64,000 nucleotides of DNA from Marinomonas ushuaiensis DSM 15871 (GCF_000521805.1 NZ_JAMB01000012.1:26031-90030), one strand, 5' to 3'; shown: positions 23,058 through 33,851, numbered from the stretch's first letter. The notes: generated from the sequence alone by a model not told the origin. Numbers and translations: made by a program.

Positions 23058-23243
23058 ATGGCGAATAATACCATCACAGTTCAACTAACCCGTAGCCCGA
23101 TCGGTCGTCTTCCAAAGCACCGTGAAACTGTTAAAGGCTTGGGTTTGCGTAAAGTTGGCCAAACTCGCGAGCTGGAAGATACTCCAGCTGTACGTGGTAT
23201 GGTTAATAAAGTTTATTACATGGTTAAAGTGGTAGGAGAGTAA
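23058..23243 (+). CDS. rpmD: 50S ribosomal protein L30
   Basis: L30 is a small two-helix, three-strand protein of the large subunit. The 61 residues contain [20 protein letters not shown] and the ending [15 protein letters not shown], both diagnostic. It is followed one base later by rplO, consistent with coupled translation. Confidence 0.97.
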   Translation: MANNTITVQLTRSPIGRLPKHRETVKGLGLRKVGQTRELEDTPAVRGMVNKVYYMVKVVGE

Positions 23244-23244
23244 T

Positions 23245-23679
23245 ATGTTTTTAAATACAATTAGTCCTGCCGAAGGTAGCAAGCATGCTCCTAAACGTGT
23301 TGGTCGCGGTATTGGTAGCGGCTTGGGCAAAACCGGTGGACGTGGCCATAAAGGTCTTAAGTCTCGCTCTGGTGGCTCAGTAAAACCTGGTTTTGAAGGT
23401 GGTCAAATGCCTTTGCAGAAACGTCTGCCAAAATTTGGTTTTACTTCACGTCAAGCAAAGTATGTTGCTGAAGTTCGTTTAAACGAACTTGCTGCTGTAA
23501 ATGCTGAAGTTGTAGATTTGGCTGCTCTTAAAAGCGCCGACATTCTTGGTCATCAAATTAAAACTGCACGTGTAATCTTGTCAGGTTCTATTGACAAAGC
23601 TATTACTGTTCGTGGTCTTAAGTTGACTAAAGGTGCTCGTGCGGCAATCGAAGCAGCTGGCGGAAAAGTCGAGGAATAA
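23245..23679 (+). CDS. rplO: 50S ribosomal protein L15
   Basis: L15 is a late-assembly protein. The long basic glycine-rich N-terminal extension includes [20 protein letters not shown] and [18 protein letters not shown]. It has 144 residues, as in E. coli. The stop abuts the secY start codon directly. Confidence 0.98.
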   Translation: MFLNTISPAEGSKHAPKRVGRGIGSGLGKTGGRGHKGLKSRSGGSVKPGFEGGQMPLQKRLPKFGFTSRQAKYVAEVRLNELAAVNAEVVDLAALKSADILGHQIKTARVILSGSIDKAITVRGLKLTKGARAAIEAAGGKVEE

Positions 23680-25008
23680 ATGGCAAAGCGTGGCTCACAA
23701 CCTGCTGGGATGCAAAAAGGATTAGGCGAACTTTGGTCTCGTATCCGTTTTGTTTTCTTGGCAATTATTGTATACCGAATCGGTGCGCATATCCCTGTTC
23801 CGGGTATTAACCCTGACAGATTGTCTGCATTGTTTGATCAAAATGAAGGCACAATTCTGAGTTTATTTAACGTATTCTCAGGGGGCGCACTCGAGCGAAT
23901 GAGTATTTTTGCGCTTGGTATTTTGCCCTATATTTCTGCCTCTATTATTATGCAGTTATTGACGGTCGTGAGTCCGCAGCTAGAACAGTTGAAAAAAGAG
24001 GGTGAGGCGGGTCGTCGTAAGATTACTCAGTACACTCGTTACGGTACGGTTCTTCTTGCGCTTGTCCAGTCTGCCAGTATGGCAGTTGGTCTTGCAAGTC
24101 AAGGGATCTCATTTAGTAGTGGTATGGAGTTCTATGCTGTTGCTGTTGTAACCCTTGTTGCTGGTACTGTCTTTTTGATGTGGTTAGGTGAGCAGGTTAC
24201 TGAAAAAGGTATTGGTAATGGTATATCCATACTTATCTTTGCAGGTATTGTTGCTGGCCTTCCGTCTGCTTTAGCTCGCTCATTTGAATCGGCTCGTCAA
24301 GGCGATATCAATATTTTGGCTTTGTTGCTGATTGGTATAATGGCTATCGCGACAGTTGCTTTCGTTGTTTTCATCGAACGTGGTCAACGTCGCATTACTG
24401 TTAATTATGCTAAGCGCCAACAGGGCAAAAAAGTGTTTGCCGCACAAAAGAGTCATTTGCCACTTAAAGTAAACATGGCTGGTGTAATACCACCTATCTT
24501 TGCTTCAAGTATTCTTCTATTCCCAGCATCGATCGGCCAATGGTTCGGTCAAGGTGAGGGTATGGAATGGCTGCAAAATATCTCTTTGGCTCTAGCTCCA
24601 GGGCAACCGCTCTATGTGCTGTTGTTTGCAATCGCAATTGTTTTCTTTTGCTTTTTCTATACGGCGCTAGTGTTCAACCCTAAAGATGTGGCAGATAACT
24701 TGAAAAAGTCCGGTGCTTTTTTGCCGGGTATTCGTCCAGGTGATCATACAGCTCGTTATATCGATGGTGTAATGACACGTTTGACATTGTTTGGTGCTTT
24801 ATACATCACTCTAGTGTCTCTGATGCCTCAGTTCTTTGTTGTTGCGTGGAATGTTCCATTCTACTTTGGCGGTACCTCTATGTTAATTGTAGTGGTAGTT
24901 GTCATGGACTTTATGTCACAAGTGCAAAGTCATCTGATGAGTCAGCAATACGAGTCATTAATGAAAAAATCTAATCTGACTGGTTATGGTCCGAATGGCC
25001 TTATGTGA
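23680..25008 (+). CDS. secY: Protein translocase subunit SecY
   Basis: SecY is the channel of the SecYEG translocon in the inner membrane. The 442 residues contain ten hydrophobic segments. The N-terminal amphipathic [20 protein letters not shown], the plug/TM2 area with [19 protein letters not shown], and the cytoplasmic loop [23 protein letters not shown] are all conserved. It directly follows rplO with no spacer and is followed by rpmJ after 24 nt. Confidence 0.98.
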   Translation: MAKRGSQPAGMQKGLGELWSRIRFVFLAIIVYRIGAHIPVPGINPDRLSALFDQNEGTILSLFNVFSGGALERMSIFALGILPYISASIIMQLLTVVSPQLEQLKKEGEAGRRKITQYTRYGTVLLALVQSASMAVGLASQGISFSSGMEFYAVAVVTLVAGTVFLMWLGEQVTEKGIGNGISILIFAGIVAGLPSALARSFESARQGDINILALLLIGIMAIATVAFVVFIERGQRRITVNYAKRQQGKKVFAAQKSHLPLKVNMAGVIPPIFASSILLFPASIGQWFGQGEGMEWLQNISLALAPGQPLYVLLFAIAIVFFCFFYTALVFNPKDVADNLKKSGAFLPGIRPGDHTARYIDGVMTRLTLFGALYITLVSLMPQFFVVAWNVPFYFGGTSMLIVVVVVMDFMSQVQSHLMSQQYESLMKKSNLTGYGPNGLM

Positions 25009-25032
25009 TAAACATAGGTTTTGGAGTTGAAC

Positions 25033-25146
25033 ATGAAAGTACGTGCATCTGTAAAGAAAATCTGTCGTAACTGCAAAATCGTTCGTCGTAACGGTGCGGT
25101 TCGAGTGATTTGTGTTGAGCCTCGTCATAAACAACGTCAAGGTTAA
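25033..25146 (+). CDS. rpmJ: 50S ribosomal protein L36 (zinc-binding form)
   Basis: This short gene of 37 codons starts at ATG 25033 with a TTGGAG site 7 nt upstream. The protein [19 protein letters not shown] continues to the end with the CxxC pair (C11, C14) plus C27 and H32, which form the zinc site. It is therefore the zinc-dependent C+ form of L36. It is the last gene of the spc set, before the alpha-operon leader. Confidence 0.96.
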   Translation: MKVRASVKKICRNCKIVRRNGAVRVICVEPRHKQRQG

Positions 25147-25172
25147 TTACGAGTCTGCTCGATGATAGGGAA

Positions 25173-25254
25173 GGGTGGTTGATTTATGTCCTAAATGTAG
25201 GCATAATCAGCCGCCCTCATGAAAGTAAAGTGATGAATTATCAGTTAATCATCA
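25173..25254 (+). promoter_or_regulatory. Structured leader of the alpha operon (rpmJ-rpsM spacer)
   Basis: A long stem runs from GGGTGGTTGATT (25173-25184) to AATCAGCCGCCC (25205-25216), with G-U pairs and extra pairs closing around TCCTAAATGTAGG. A second imperfect hairpin, TGATGA (25232-25237) with TCATCA, ends near 25254, about 20 nt before rpsM. In E. coli S4 represses this operon by binding a pseudoknot at the rpsM start. The position is right for such control, but I cannot show that the fold is the same. Confidence 0.6.
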
Positions 25255-25274
25255 ATAACAACGGAGTAAAATGA

Positions 25275-25631
25275 ATGGCTCGTATAGCCGGTGTCAATAT
25301 TCCTGACAATAAACATGCGGTCATTTCTCTGACTTACATCTTCGGAATTGGTCGCACTCGTTCACGCGCTATTTGCGCTGCTACGAGTGTTGCTGAATCT
25401 GCGAAAATCGGTTCATTAAGTGATGATATCCTTGATGAGCTTCGTGGAGAAGTTGCTAAGTACACTGTAGAGGGTGACTTACGTCGTGAAGTCAGTATGT
25501 CTATCAAACGTTTGATGGACCTAGGTTGTAATCGCGGGATTCGTCATCGCCGCAGCCTACCAGTTCGTGGTCAACGTACCAAAACGAACGCTCGTACACG
25601 AAAAGGCCCTCGTAAGCCTATTCGTAAGTAA
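25275..25631 (+). CDS. rpsM: 30S ribosomal protein S13
   Basis: S13 contacts the P-site tRNA and forms intersubunit bridges. The 118 residues start [19 protein letters not shown] and end [20 protein letters not shown]. The chosen ATG at 25275 follows CGGAG by 9 nt. An overlapping ATG four bases earlier is out of frame. It is the first gene of the alpha operon (rpsM-rpsK-rpsD-rpoA-rplQ). Confidence 0.98.
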   Translation: MARIAGVNIPDNKHAVISLTYIFGIGRTRSRAICAATSVAESAKIGSLSDDILDELRGEVAKYTVEGDLRREVSMSIKRLMDLGCNRGIRHRRSLPVRGQRTKTNARTRKGPRKPIRK

Positions 25632-25645
25632 TTTAAACGCGTTTC

Positions 25646-25670
25646 GCTCTAGCCCCAAGTAGGCTAGAGC
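25646..25670 (+). other. Hairpin in the rpsM-rpsK spacer
   Basis: GCTCTAGCC (25646-25654) pairs perfectly with GGCTAGAGC (25662-25670) around CCAAGTA. There is no T-tract. It sits 25 nt before rpsK and may serve in processing or translational tuning. Confidence 0.5.
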
Positions 25671-25695
25671 TGAGCATTAAACAGGAAAGTGCAAT

Positions 25696-26088
25696 ATGGC
25701 TAAGCCAGCAGCGCGCAGCACCAAGAAGAAAGTCAAAAAGACGGTCGTCGATGGTGTTGCTCATGTACATGCCTCATTCAATAACACGATCGTAACGATC
25801 ACCGATCGCCAAGGCAATGCTTTGTCTTGGGCTACTGCAGGTGGTTCTGGTTTTCGTGGTTCTCGTAAAAGTACTCCTTTCGCAGCTCAAGTAGCAGCGG
25901 AACGTGCCGGTACTGTCGCACAAGAATTTGGCCTTAAAAACGTTGATGTAATGATTAAAGGACCTGGTCCTGGTCGTGAGTCTGCAGTTCGAGCATTGAA
26001 CTCTTTAGGCTTACGTATTAATAACATCACAGATGTGACGCCAATCCCGCACAACGGTTGCCGTCCACCTAAGAAACGTCGCGTTTAA
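25696..26088 (+). CDS. rpsK: 30S ribosomal protein S11
   Basis: S11 is on the platform of the small subunit near the Shine-Dalgarno helix. The 130 residues include [19 protein letters not shown] and the ending [15 protein letters not shown]. An ACAGGAAAG site lies before the start. rpsD follows after 13 nt. Confidence 0.98.
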   Translation: MAKPAARSTKKKVKKTVVDGVAHVHASFNNTIVTITDRQGNALSWATAGGSGFRGSRKSTPFAAQVAAERAGTVAQEFGLKNVDVMIKGPGPGRESAVRALNSLGLRINNITDVTPIPHNGCRPPKKRRV

Positions 26089-26101
26089 AGGAGACAGATA
26101 C

Positions 26102-26722
26102 ATGGCTCGTTATATAGGTCCAACTTGTAAGTTGTCTCGTCGTGAAGGTACCGACTTGCAATTGAAGAGCGGTTCACGCGCTCTTGAGTCGAAATGTAAA
26201 GCAGATACGGTTCCTGGTGTGCACGGTGCACGTCGCGGTCGTCTTTCTGATTACGGCTTACAATTACGTGAGAAACAAAAAGTACGTCGTATGTATGGAG
26301 TGCTTGAAAAGCAATTCAGTAATTACTACAAATCTGCTGCTCGTTTCAAAGGCGCAACTGGTGAAAACTTGTTACAACTTTTGGAATCACGTTTAGATAA
26401 CGTTGTTTATCGCGCAGGTTTTGGTTCTACACGTGCGGAAGCTCGTCAATTAGTTGGCCATAAAGGCATTCTAGTAAATGGCGCTACGGTTAACATTGCA
26501 TCCTTCCAAGTTAAGGCTGGCGATGTTGTATCTATCCGTGAAAAAGCTAAGAAGCAATTGCGTGTTCAAAACGCACTAGAGCTATCTAAAGGTCGTGCAC
26601 CGATCCATTGGATCGAAGTTGATTCAACTAAACTGGAAGCTACTTTTAAAGCTGCTCCAGAACGTGCCGATTTATCAGCTGAAATTAATGAGAACCTAAT
26701 TGTCGAGCTTTACTCTAAGTAA
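26102..26722 (+). CDS. rpsD: 30S ribosomal protein S4
   Basis: S4 initiates 30S assembly, affects accuracy, and in E. coli represses the alpha operon. It has 206 residues as in E. coli. [18 protein letters not shown] is at the N-terminus. The S4-type RNA-binding domain is at [20 protein letters not shown], and NLIVELYSK ends the protein. A GGAGAC site precedes the ATG. Confidence 0.98.
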   Translation: MARYIGPTCKLSRREGTDLQLKSGSRALESKCKADTVPGVHGARRGRLSDYGLQLREKQKVRRMYGVLEKQFSNYYKSAARFKGATGENLLQLLESRLDNVVYRAGFGSTRAEARQLVGHKGILVNGATVNIASFQVKAGDVVSIREKAKKQLRVQNALELSKGRAPIHWIEVDSTKLEATFKAAPERADLSAEINENLIVELYSK

Positions 26723-26755
26723 GCTGGTGATTAGGATTAAGAAATAGGTGGATCT

Positions 26756-27760
26756 ATGCAGCGTTCAGTGAGCGAATTGTTAACCCCACGCAACATTGAA
26801 GTTCAAGAATTAGGCAATTGCCGTTCTAAAGTTACACTACAACCACTAGAACGTGGTTTTGGTCATACTTTAGGTAACGCATTACGTCGTATTCTTCTAT
26901 CTTCTATGCCAGGTTGTGCGATTGTTGAAGTTGAAATCGACGGTGTATTACACGAATACAGCGCAATCGAAGGGGTTAAAGAAGATGTAATTGAGATTCT
27001 TCTTAACCTGAAAGGAGTTGCGATCGCTCTACACGGGCAAGATGAAGCAACTCTTACTCTAAGTAAAAAAGGTCCTGGAATCGTAACGGCTGGTGATATC
27101 CAGTTGGTTGCTGATGCAGAGATCGCTAACCCAGATCATATCATTGCGCACTTAGATGATACTGCAGAGCTAAATATGCAGATCAAAGTCGCTCGTGGTC
27201 GTGGTTATGAGCCTGCTGATGCTCGTGTTGCTGGCGACGATGAGACTCGTCCAATTGGTCGCTTGCAGCTTGATGCCTCATTCAGCCCTGTTCGCCGTGT
27301 GGCTTACAGTGTCGATAATGCTCGTGTAGAGCAACGTACAGATTTGGATAAGTTAGTCTTAGACATCGAATCCAATGGTACGATTGATGCTGAAGAAGCT
27401 ATCCGTCGCGCAGCGACTATTCTTCAACAACAAATCGCTGTTTTTGTCGCCCTTGAAAGCGAAAGCGAAGCACCTGTTGAAGAAGAAGAGGATGAGATTG
27501 ATCCAATTTTGCTACGCCCGGTTGATGATCTTGAGTTAACCGTTCGCAGTGCTAACTGTTTGAAAGCAGAGAACATTTATTACATCGGTGATTTGATTCA
27601 ACGTACTGAGGTTGAGCTTCTTAAGACGCCTAACCTAGGTAAGAAGTCGTTAACTGAAATCAAAGATGTTTTAGCACAGCGTGGTTTGTCTTTGGGAATG
27701 CGTCTAGAAAACTGGCCACCAGCTAGTTTAAAAGACGATAGCAAAGTTCTAGCTCGCTAG
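26756..27760 (+). CDS. rpoA: DNA-directed RNA polymerase subunit alpha
   Basis: The alpha subunit dimerises to scaffold polymerase assembly, and its C-terminal domain contacts UP elements and activators. The 334 residues (E. coli 329) show the N-terminal domain with [20 protein letters not shown]. An acidic linker ([15 protein letters not shown], about residues 240-256) leads to the CTD with [14 protein letters not shown] and [26 protein letters not shown] site lies upstream of the ATG. Confidence 0.99.
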   Translation: MQRSVSELLTPRNIEVQELGNCRSKVTLQPLERGFGHTLGNALRRILLSSMPGCAIVEVEIDGVLHEYSAIEGVKEDVIEILLNLKGVAIALHGQDEATLTLSKKGPGIVTAGDIQLVADAEIANPDHIIAHLDDTAELNMQIKVARGRGYEPADARVAGDDETRPIGRLQLDASFSPVRRVAYSVDNARVEQRTDLDKLVLDIESNGTIDAEEAIRRAATILQQQIAVFVALESESEAPVEEEEDEIDPILLRPVDDLELTVRSANCLKAENIYYIGDLIQRTEVELLKTPNLGKKSLTEIKDVLAQRGLSLGMRLENWPPASLKDDSKVLAR

Positions 27761-27802
27761 GTCATTGTTCCCTGACCACCGTAGTTTGGTAAGGAATGTA
27801 AA

Positions 27803-28180
27803 ATGCGTCATCGTAAGAGTGGTCGTCACTTAAACCGTACTAGCTCACATCGTAAAGCGATGTTTAAAAATATGGCTGCTTCTTTGTTTGAGCACGAAGT
27901 TATTAAAACTACGTTGCCTAAAGCAAAAGAATTACGCCGTGTTGCTGAGCCATTGATCACATTGGCGAAAATTGATTCGGTTGCGAATCGTCGTCTAGCC
28001 TTTGCTCGTACTCGTAGCAAAGATGCAGTAGGTAAATTGTTTACGCAGCTTGGTCCTCGTTACCAATCTCGTCCTGGTGGGTATATCCGCATTTTAAAAT
28101 GTGGTTTCCGTACTGGTGACAACGCGCCTATGGCTTATGTTGAATTGGTCGATCGACCAGTTGCTGAAGCCGCTGAGTAA
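27803..28180 (+). CDS. rplQ: 50S ribosomal protein L17
   Basis: L17 sits at the bottom of the large subunit near the tunnel exit. The 125 residues begin [20 protein letters not shown]. The C-terminus has the [30 protein letters not shown] ending, which is diagnostic. It is the last gene of the alpha operon and is followed by a strong terminator. Confidence 0.98.
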   Translation: MRHRKSGRHLNRTSSHRKAMFKNMAASLFEHEVIKTTLPKAKELRRVAEPLITLAKIDSVANRRLAFARTRSKDAVGKLFTQLGPRYQSRPGGYIRILKCGFRTGDNAPMAYVELVDRPVAEAAE

Positions 28181-28194
28181 CATCAGTTTGTAAT

Positions 28195-28227
28195 AAAAAA
28201 GCCGAGCTATTAGCTCGGCTTTTTTTG
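28195..28227 (+). terminator. Terminator of the alpha operon
   Basis: GCCGAGCT (28201-28208) pairs perfectly with AGCTCGGC (28212-28219), followed by a run of seven T and preceded by a run of A. It ends the long ribosomal block and could work on both strands. Confidence 0.93.
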
Positions 28228-28294
28228 TACCTAAATAAAGTTAAATATCGTAATTGAAAAGTTATAAGCTTTATTGTGTATTAGCTATGAAGAC

Positions 28295-28336
28295 AAAAAA
28301 ACGCCTGATAAATGAATATTTATCAGGCGTTTTATT
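28295..28336 (-). terminator. Terminator of uvrA
   Basis: ACGCCTGATAAAT (28301-28313) pairs perfectly with ATTTATCAGGCGT (28318-28330). On the - strand the stem is followed by six T (28300-28295), as expected for termination of uvrA. A weaker hairpin between the two (about 28347-28373) lies closer to the uvrA stop. Confidence 0.88.
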
Positions 28337-28386
28337 CTTAACTCACCTTCGCCTTTATTGATTAAAGACGAAGTCTCATTTCTATA

Positions 28387-31209
28387 CTAACCTAACATAG
28401 GCTTTAAGAAGCGAGCGGTATGAGACTTAGTAACTTGACTAACCTCTTCTGGCGTCCCTTCTGCAATGATGAAACCACCTCCACTTCCGCCTTCAGGGCC
28501 TAAGTCTATCACCCAATCAGCCGTTTTAATGACATCCAAATTGTGTTCGATAACGACAACAGTATTACCATGATCCCTCAGTCTATGAAGCACTTTAAGC
28601 AGCTGTTCAATGTCAGCAAAGTGTAACCCAGTGGTTGGCTCATCAAGAATATACAAGGTTGTGCCTGTGTCGCGTTTAGAAAGCTCTTTAGCAAGCTTCA
28701 CTCGCTGTGCTTCACCGCCTGACAGAGTGGTAGCGGCTTGTCCTAAACGAATATAACCCAAACCTACATCCATGAGAGTTTGAAGCTTACGGGCAATAGA
28801 AGGAACGGCATCGAAAAATTCACGAGCGGTTTCAATGGTCATTTCAAGGCATTGGTGAATGTTCTTGCCCTTGTAGTGGATCTCTAATGTTTCGCGGTTA
28901 TAGCGTTTGCCTTTGCAGGTATCACATGGAACATACACATCAGGAAGGAAATGCATCTCGACCTTGATAACGCCATCGCCCTGACAGGCTTCACAACGTC
29001 CACCTTTTACATTGAAACTGAATCGACCCGGTTTATAACCACGAGAGCGAGCTTCTTGTGTGGCTGAGAATAACTCACGCATTGGAGTGAAGATGCCAGT
29101 ATAAGTTGCAGGGTTGGATCTTGGTGTGCGACCGATCGGGCTCTGATTAATATCAACACATTTATCAAACAGCTCTAATCCTTCAATGCGATCATGAGGT
29201 GCAGCTTTTAGAGTTGTTGCGCCATTTAATGCAGTGGCAGCAAGCGGGTACAGAGTGCCGTTTACTAAAGTTGATTTACCAGAGCCAGAAACGCCTGTAA
29301 CACATGTCATAACACCTACAGGAATCTTTAAATCAACTGTATTTAAATTATTACCCGTTGCGCCTATTAGGTTGAGCGATTTACCTTCTTTGGCTTTATG
29401 GCGAATCGCTGGGATTTCTATTTTTCGTTTTCCTGTTAGATACTGACCTGTCACGGATTCTGGGCAATCCATAATGTCCTGAGGTGTGCCACTTGCGATG
29501 ATTTGTCCACCGTGAATGCCTGCACCAGGACCAATGTCGACAACAAAATCAGCAATACGAATAGCGTCTTCATCATGCTCAACAACGATAACTGTGTTAC
29601 CTAAGTCGCGTAATCGAGTAAGAGTTGCAATTAGGCGTTCATTGTCTCTTTGATGTAAGCCAATAGATGGCTCATCAAGTATGTACATAACACCAACAAG
29701 GCCAGCACCAATCTGGCTTGCCAACCGAATGCGTTGAGCTTCACCACCGGACAAAGAGTCGGCTTTACGATCTAGCGTAAGATAATCCAAACCAACGTTT
29801 ACCAAGAAAGTGAGTCGATCACAAATTTCCTTCAGTATTTTCGATGCTATCTCACCACGAGCGCCTGGTAGTTCAAGGGCTTTGAAATACATTAAGCATT
29901 CCGCAATAGGGTAAGTAACAATTTCAGGTAGGGTTTGTTCACTGATAAAGACGTTACGTGCTGATCGGTTAAGCCGCGCGCCGTGACATTCTGGGCAGGC
30001 CTGAACGCTGATGTACTGCGATAAATCATCACGCACACTGTCAGATTCCGTTTCGTGGTAACGACGTTGTAGATTAGGGATAACTCCTTCAAAAGAATGC
30101 GAGCGTGTCATTTTATCGCCGCGTTCGTTTATATAGACGAAATCAATCTTATCCTTTCCAGAACCTTGTAAAATTCGTTCTTTAAACTCACTTGGAATGT
30201 CTTTGTATTTTGATTCGATATCAAAGTCATAGTGTTTCGCAAGCGCACTTAGCTGCTGGTAATAAAAGATACTGCGTCGTCCCCAACCTCGAATTGCGCC
30301 TTCTGCTAGCGTTAGGGTTTCATCCTGAATGATACGTTCTGGATCAAACATTTGGTGTGTGCCTAGGCCATCACACGTCTGACAAGCGCCATTAGGGTTA
30401 TTGAACGAGAAAAGTCTAGGTTCAAGTTCAGTCAAACTATAGCCACAAACTGGGCAAGCGAACTTACTGGAGAAAATGTATTCTTCTTTTTCATTGTCCA
30501 TGTTGATTGCTTTTGCGATGCCATCTGACAATGCCAAGCAAGTCTCGAAAGATTCAGCAAGACGCAGCTGTAAATCAGCTCTTACTTTGAAACGATCAAT
30601 GACAACTTCTATGGTGTGTTTCTTATTTTTCTCTAACGCTGGTGCATCATCTAAATCTACAACGATGCCGTCTATACGTGCGCGAATAAAGCCTTTCGAT
30701 AGTAAATCACTGATAGTGTGTAAGTGCTCACCCTTTCGATCTTTGACGATAGGTGCAAGCAACATCATCTTAGTTTCTTCAGGTAGAGATATAATTTTAT
30801 CGACCATTTGTGATATGGTTTGCGCCTCTAAAGGTTCACCATGATCTGGGCAACGAGGTTGCCCTGCTCGTGCAAATAGTAATCTCAGATAATCGTATAT
30901 TTCTGTTATTGTTCCTACTGTTGATCTAGGATTATGAGACGTCGATTTCTGTTCAATAGAGATAGCAGGAGAAAGGCCTTCAATGTGGTCAATATCCGGC
31001 TTTTCCATCATGGATAAGAATTGTCTCGCATAAGTAGACAGAGATTCTACATAGCGACGTTGGCCTTCGGCATACAAAGTATCGAAAGCAAGAGAGGATT
31101 TACCAGAGCCTGATAGACCTGTTATTACCACAAGTTTGTCTCTTGGGATGTCTAAATCCACATTCTTCAAATTGTGGGTGCGGGCTCCGCGTATGGTAAT
31201 GGTATCCAT
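28387..31209 (-). CDS. uvrA: UvrABC excinuclease subunit A
   Basis: UvrA is the DNA-damage sensor of nucleotide excision repair, a dimeric ABC ATPase that loads UvrB. The protein is 940 residues, as in E. coli. It has two ABC modules: Walker [13 protein letters not shown] near residue 31 and [13 protein letters not shown] in the second half, and LSGGEAQR signatures in both. The zinc sites CPVCGYSL...CQTCDGLG and CEACQGDG...CDTCKGKRY are intact. The ATG at 31209 has a GGAG site 7 nt upstream on the - strand. A LexA-like box lies 52 nt upstream, so SOS induction is likely. It is divergent from the MFS gene. Confidence 0.98.
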   Translation of the reverse strand: MDTITIRGARTHNLKNVDLDIPRDKLVVITGLSGSGKSSLAFDTLYAEGQRRYVESLSTYARQFLSMMEKPDIDHIEGLSPAISIEQKSTSHNPRSTVGTITEIYDYLRLLFARAGQPRCPDHGEPLEAQTISQMVDKIISLPEETKMMLLAPIVKDRKGEHLHTISDLLSKGFIRARIDGIVVDLDDAPALEKNKKHTIEVVIDRFKVRADLQLRLAESFETCLALSDGIAKAINMDNEKEEYIFSSKFACPVCGYSLTELEPRLFSFNNPNGACQTCDGLGTHQMFDPERIIQDETLTLAEGAIRGWGRRSIFYYQQLSALAKHYDFDIESKYKDIPSEFKERILQGSGKDKIDFVYINERGDKMTRSHSFEGVIPNLQRRYHETESDSVRDDLSQYISVQACPECHGARLNRSARNVFISEQTLPEIVTYPIAECLMYFKALELPGARGEIASKILKEICDRLTFLVNVGLDYLTLDRKADSLSGGEAQRIRLASQIGAGLVGVMYILDEPSIGLHQRDNERLIATLTRLRDLGNTVIVVEHDEDAIRIADFVVDIGPGAGIHGGQIIASGTPQDIMDCPESVTGQYLTGKRKIEIPAIRHKAKEGKSLNLIGATGNNLNTVDLKIPVGVMTCVTGVSGSGKSTLVNGTLYPLAATALNGATTLKAAPHDRIEGLELFDKCVDINQSPIGRTPRSNPATYTGIFTPMRELFSATQEARSRGYKPGRFSFNVKGGRCEACQGDGVIKVEMHFLPDVYVPCDTCKGKRYNRETLEIHYKGKNIHQCLEMTIETAREFFDAVPSIARKLQTLMDVGLGYIRLGQAATTLSGGEAQRVKLAKELSKRDTGTTLYILDEPTTGLHFADIEQLLKVLHRLRDHGNTVVVIEHNLDVIKTADWVIDLGPEGGSGGGFIIAEGTPEEVSQVTKSHTARFLKPMLG

Positions 31210-31260
31210 GAGTCTCCAATGTGAAATTGATCAACAGAAAAATCTGCCAGTAAATTAAAT

Positions 31261-31280
31261 AACTGTCTATTTTTACAGTA
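31261..31280. promoter_or_regulatory. Candidate LexA (SOS) box between uvrA and the MFS gene
   Basis: CTGT (31263-31266), eight bases (CTATTTTT) and ACAG (31275-31278) fit the gammaproteobacterial LexA pattern CTGT-N8-ACAG, with flanking AA and TA. The position upstream of uvrA agrees with known SOS control of that gene. The divergent MFS gene may also be affected. Confidence 0.8.
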
Positions 31281-31364
31281 GTTGAAATGGAGCTTCAACG
31301 ATATTTTTTGTAAAATGGACATCTTTTTTTCTTAACCCCTAAGTTAAGCGGTTGTAACTTCCTT

Positions 31365-32723
31365 ATGGATCTACTTGAACGTCGTTCTGTTCTTGCTTTA
31401 GCACTGATCTATTTATTCAGAATGCTAGGCTTATTTCTTATTATGCCTGTCATTAGTATTGCGGCTGACGGCTTAACCGGTGCAGATGCCGCTTTAATTG
31501 GTACGGCTATTGGCATATACGGATTAACCCAAGCCAGCTTACAGATTCCGATGGGAATGTGGTCTGATAAAATCGGCCGTAAACGCGTCATTATAATTGG
31601 TCTTTTGCTTTTTGCAGTGGGCAGCCTTATTTGCGCAAACGCAGATGATATCATGGTATTGATTATTGGCCGTGCAGTTCAAGGTGCAGGAGCCATTGCT
31701 AGTACTTTGATGGCGCTTTTGAGTGATGTAACTCGAGAACAAAATCGCACTAAAGCAATGGCGATTGTCGGCGTGAGTATCGGTGCGTCCTTCATGATAT
31801 CTCTGGTATTAGGGCCGTGGATTTTTGCCTTAGTAGGGTTGTCTGGGCTTTTCTACCTCTCTTTTGCGTTATCTTTACTGGGCATCGCATTGATCATTTT
31901 TGCTGTGCCTAATATCGTACAGCACACTTTTCGAAGAGACACGACTCCGAGCCTGTTAGCGCTTGGCCTTGTCCTAAAGGATTCAAAGCTTCGTTTCCTA
32001 AATGTGAGCGTGTTATTACTGCATGCAAGTTTAACGGCGTTGTTTATTACGATTCCAAACTTATTGCTTAAACAATTTGATTTGCCATTGGCAGAACACA
32101 GTTGGCTTTACCTAGGTGTCATGGGTTTTGCGTTTGTAGGTATGCTACCATTAGTGATCATTGCTGAGTCAAAAGGCAAAATGAAAGGCGTATTATTTGT
32201 TGTGCTTATCCTATTAGGAGCGAGCGCAATATTGCTACAATGGGCAACTCATGTTTGGTTGTTTAGCGTCTTCTTGTGGGTCTACTTTGTGGGCTTTAAT
32301 GCATTGGAAGCAACGTTGCCTTCATTAATTAGTAAACTGGCGCCAGTTGGTTATCGCGGCACAGCAATGGGTGTTTTTTCTACCCATCAATTTATTGGCT
32401 CTTTCTTGGGCGGTGTCGGTGGCGGATGGCTGCTACAAAACTACTCAAGCAATGGTGTGTTCTGGGTGGTTGGCGTGGTATTTTTGGCTTGGTCGCTTGT
32501 TTGTCTCGCGCAACCTGCACCTCGTCAATTAAGCAGTTTAGCGTTTAGCTTACCCAATATGACAGAAGACGAAATAACGAAGTTGGCGGATCAACTTTCT
32601 GAAATCCAAGGAGTGGAAGGTATGCAAATTTTCAAAGATGAGCAAACGGCTTATCTTAAAGTCGATAAGACAGTATTAGACAAAGAAACCTTGGCGCGCT
32701 TAGCGCCGCAAGTGGCTCTTTAG
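31365..32723 (+). CDS. yajR: MFS transporter, YajR family
   Basis: This is a predicted proton-driven inner-membrane exporter with twelve transmembrane segments; its substrate is unknown. The family is recognised by [24 protein letters not shown] (motif A region, near residues 48-70), [19 protein letters not shown] with [11 protein letters not shown], and [19 protein letters not shown]. Residues after about 385 form a soluble C-terminal domain ([21 protein letters not shown]), which matches the YAM domain of E. coli YajR. Length is 452 residues versus 454. It lies between uvrA and ssb, a gene order common in gammaproteobacteria. The ribosome binding site is weak. Confidence 0.85.
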   Translation: MDLLERRSVLALALIYLFRMLGLFLIMPVISIAADGLTGADAALIGTAIGIYGLTQASLQIPMGMWSDKIGRKRVIIIGLLLFAVGSLICANADDIMVLIIGRAVQGAGAIASTLMALLSDVTREQNRTKAMAIVGVSIGASFMISLVLGPWIFALVGLSGLFYLSFALSLLGIALIIFAVPNIVQHTFRRDTTPSLLALGLVLKDSKLRFLNVSVLLLHASLTALFITIPNLLLKQFDLPLAEHSWLYLGVMGFAFVGMLPLVIIAESKGKMKGVLFVVLILLGASAILLQWATHVWLFSVFLWVYFVGFNALEATLPSLISKLAPVGYRGTAMGVFSTHQFIGSFLGGVGGGWLLQNYSSNGVFWVVGVVFLAWSLVCLAQPAPRQLSSLAFSLPNMTEDEITKLADQLSEIQGVEGMQIFKDEQTAYLKVDKTVLDKETLARLAPQVAL

Positions 32724-32755
32724 AAAAACATTATTTTTATTTGGAGAATAACGTC

Positions 32756-33496
32756 ATGGCGCGTGGAATAAACAAAGTAATCTTGATTGGTAATGCAGGA
32801 AATGATGCCGAAGTGCGTTTTATGCCATCTGGTGCAGCAGTAGCAAATGTAAACCTTGCGACCTCAGAAAGCTGGCGTGACAAGCAAACTGGACAGATGC
32901 AAGAGCGTACAGAATGGCATCGAGTTGCGTTTATGGACCGTGGTAACTTCCGTCTTGGTCAAATCGCTGGTGATTTCATCAAGAAAGGCTCAAAAGTTTA
33001 TGTAGAAGGTTCATTGCGCACTCGTGAATGGGAAAAAGACGGTATCAAGCGTTATACAACTGAAATCGTTGCTAATGAAATGCAATTACTCGATGGCCGT
33101 AACGATGGTGGTAATGGCCAGCAAGGCGGATATGATTCAGCGGGACAAGGTGGTTACGGTCAGGCGCCAGCACAAGCCGCTCCTCAACAAGGTGGATACG
33201 GTCAAGCGCCAGCTCAGCAAGCACCACAACAAGCTGCACCACAAGGTTTTAACCAGCCACAAGGTGGTGGATACCAAGCACCAGCACGTCAAGCTGCGCC
33301 ACAACAGCCTGCAGCTCAACAAGCAGCACCTCAAGGTCAGCCTCAATCTTTCGGTAGCTGGGGGAATGCACCACAACAGGCTCCTGCTCAAGCAGCACCG
33401 CAGCAACGTGCACCTCAACAAGCACCAAAAGCACCTGAGCCAAAGCCACAACAAGCGCCAAACTTTGATGACTTTGACGATGACATTCCTTTTTGA
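32756..33496 (+). CDS. ssb: Single-stranded DNA-binding protein
   Basis: SSB coats single-stranded DNA and recruits repair and replication partners. The ATG at 32756 (246 residues, [17 protein letters not shown]) follows a GGAG site; an in-frame TTG at 32741 is rejected because it lies on that site. The OB fold covers residues 1 to about 110. A long Gln/Pro/Ala/Gly-rich low-complexity linker (about 125-235) contains repeated [15 protein letters not shown] units. The acidic tip DDFDDDIPF is the partner-binding peptide. The linker makes it longer than E. coli SSB (178). A terminator follows. Confidence 0.97.
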   Translation: MARGINKVILIGNAGNDAEVRFMPSGAAVANVNLATSESWRDKQTGQMQERTEWHRVAFMDRGNFRLGQIAGDFIKKGSKVYVEGSLRTREWEKDGIKRYTTEIVANEMQLLDGRNDGGNGQQGGYDSAGQGGYGQAPAQAAPQQGGYGQAPAQQAPQQAAPQGFNQPQGGGYQAPARQAAPQQPAAQQAAPQGQPQSFGSWGNAPQQAPAQAAPQQRAPQQAPKAPEPKPQQAPNFDDFDDDIPF

Positions 33497-33542
33497 GGAG
33501 TCGTTTTAAAGAGTTGTTTAAACTCGATTAAAAAAACTTCCA

Positions 33543-33572
33543 AAGCCTCGCATACGTGAGGCTTTTTTGTAT
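33543..33572 (+). terminator. Terminator of ssb
   Basis: AGCCTC (33544-33549) pairs with GAGGCT (33558-33563) around GCATACGT, followed by a run of T. An A-rich stretch precedes the stem. Confidence 0.85.
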
Positions 33573-33622
33573 TTTTAGTTTATTGAGATTGAAGTGCGTA
33601 TTGAGTAGCGCTTCCGTTTGTC

Positions 33623-33689
33623 GTGTGTCAAACATCACTCGCATCGACACTATCGTTTGACCTCTGCTCGTGGTGATGTTTTGACACAC
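33623..33689. repeat. Interrupted inverted repeat downstream of ssb
   Basis: The left arm GTGTGTCAAACATCAC (33623-33638) and right arm GTGATGTTTTGACACAC (33673-33689) are complementary apart from one extra base, with 34 nt between them. No T-tract and no gene overlap. It looks like a repetitive extragenic palindrome or a small mobile-element relic, but copy number in the genome is unknown. Confidence 0.65.
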
Positions 33690-33851
33690 TCGAATTTAAT
33701 GCGGATTTAAAGTAGGTCTGTATTTAGGCTGACAGTAGAGGTTTGGATTCAGAACTAATCTAAAGGTCTAAGCATATAAATGCTAAGACAAAGAAAGAAA
33801 TACAATTTCACAGTATAAAAACTTAACAGAGAGAAGAGCAAGGATCTGATA

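Larger units (their letters stand above)
33497..33851. other. Non-coding spacer between ssb and the META lipoprotein
   Basis: These 355 nt have no credible gene. After the ssb terminator they hold an interrupted inverted repeat of 16/17-bp arms (33623-33638 and 33673-33689). The last 140 nt form an AT-rich stretch with a minor AGCAT/ATGCT symmetry near 33770-33790, which is probably promoter and leader for the downstream lipoprotein gene. No clear -35/-10 pair could be assigned. Confidence 0.6.

Noticed and set aside
33249..33440. Repeats inside ssb as a CRISPR-like or satellite array
   Set aside because: The repetition follows codons of the CAR/CCA type for the Gln/Ala/Pro linker and has no regular repeat-spacer pattern.
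33137..33461. Antisense frames over the 3' half of ssb
   Set aside because: They are mirror images of the low-complexity Gln/Pro/Ala linker, giving Leu/Trp/Cys-rich nonsense.
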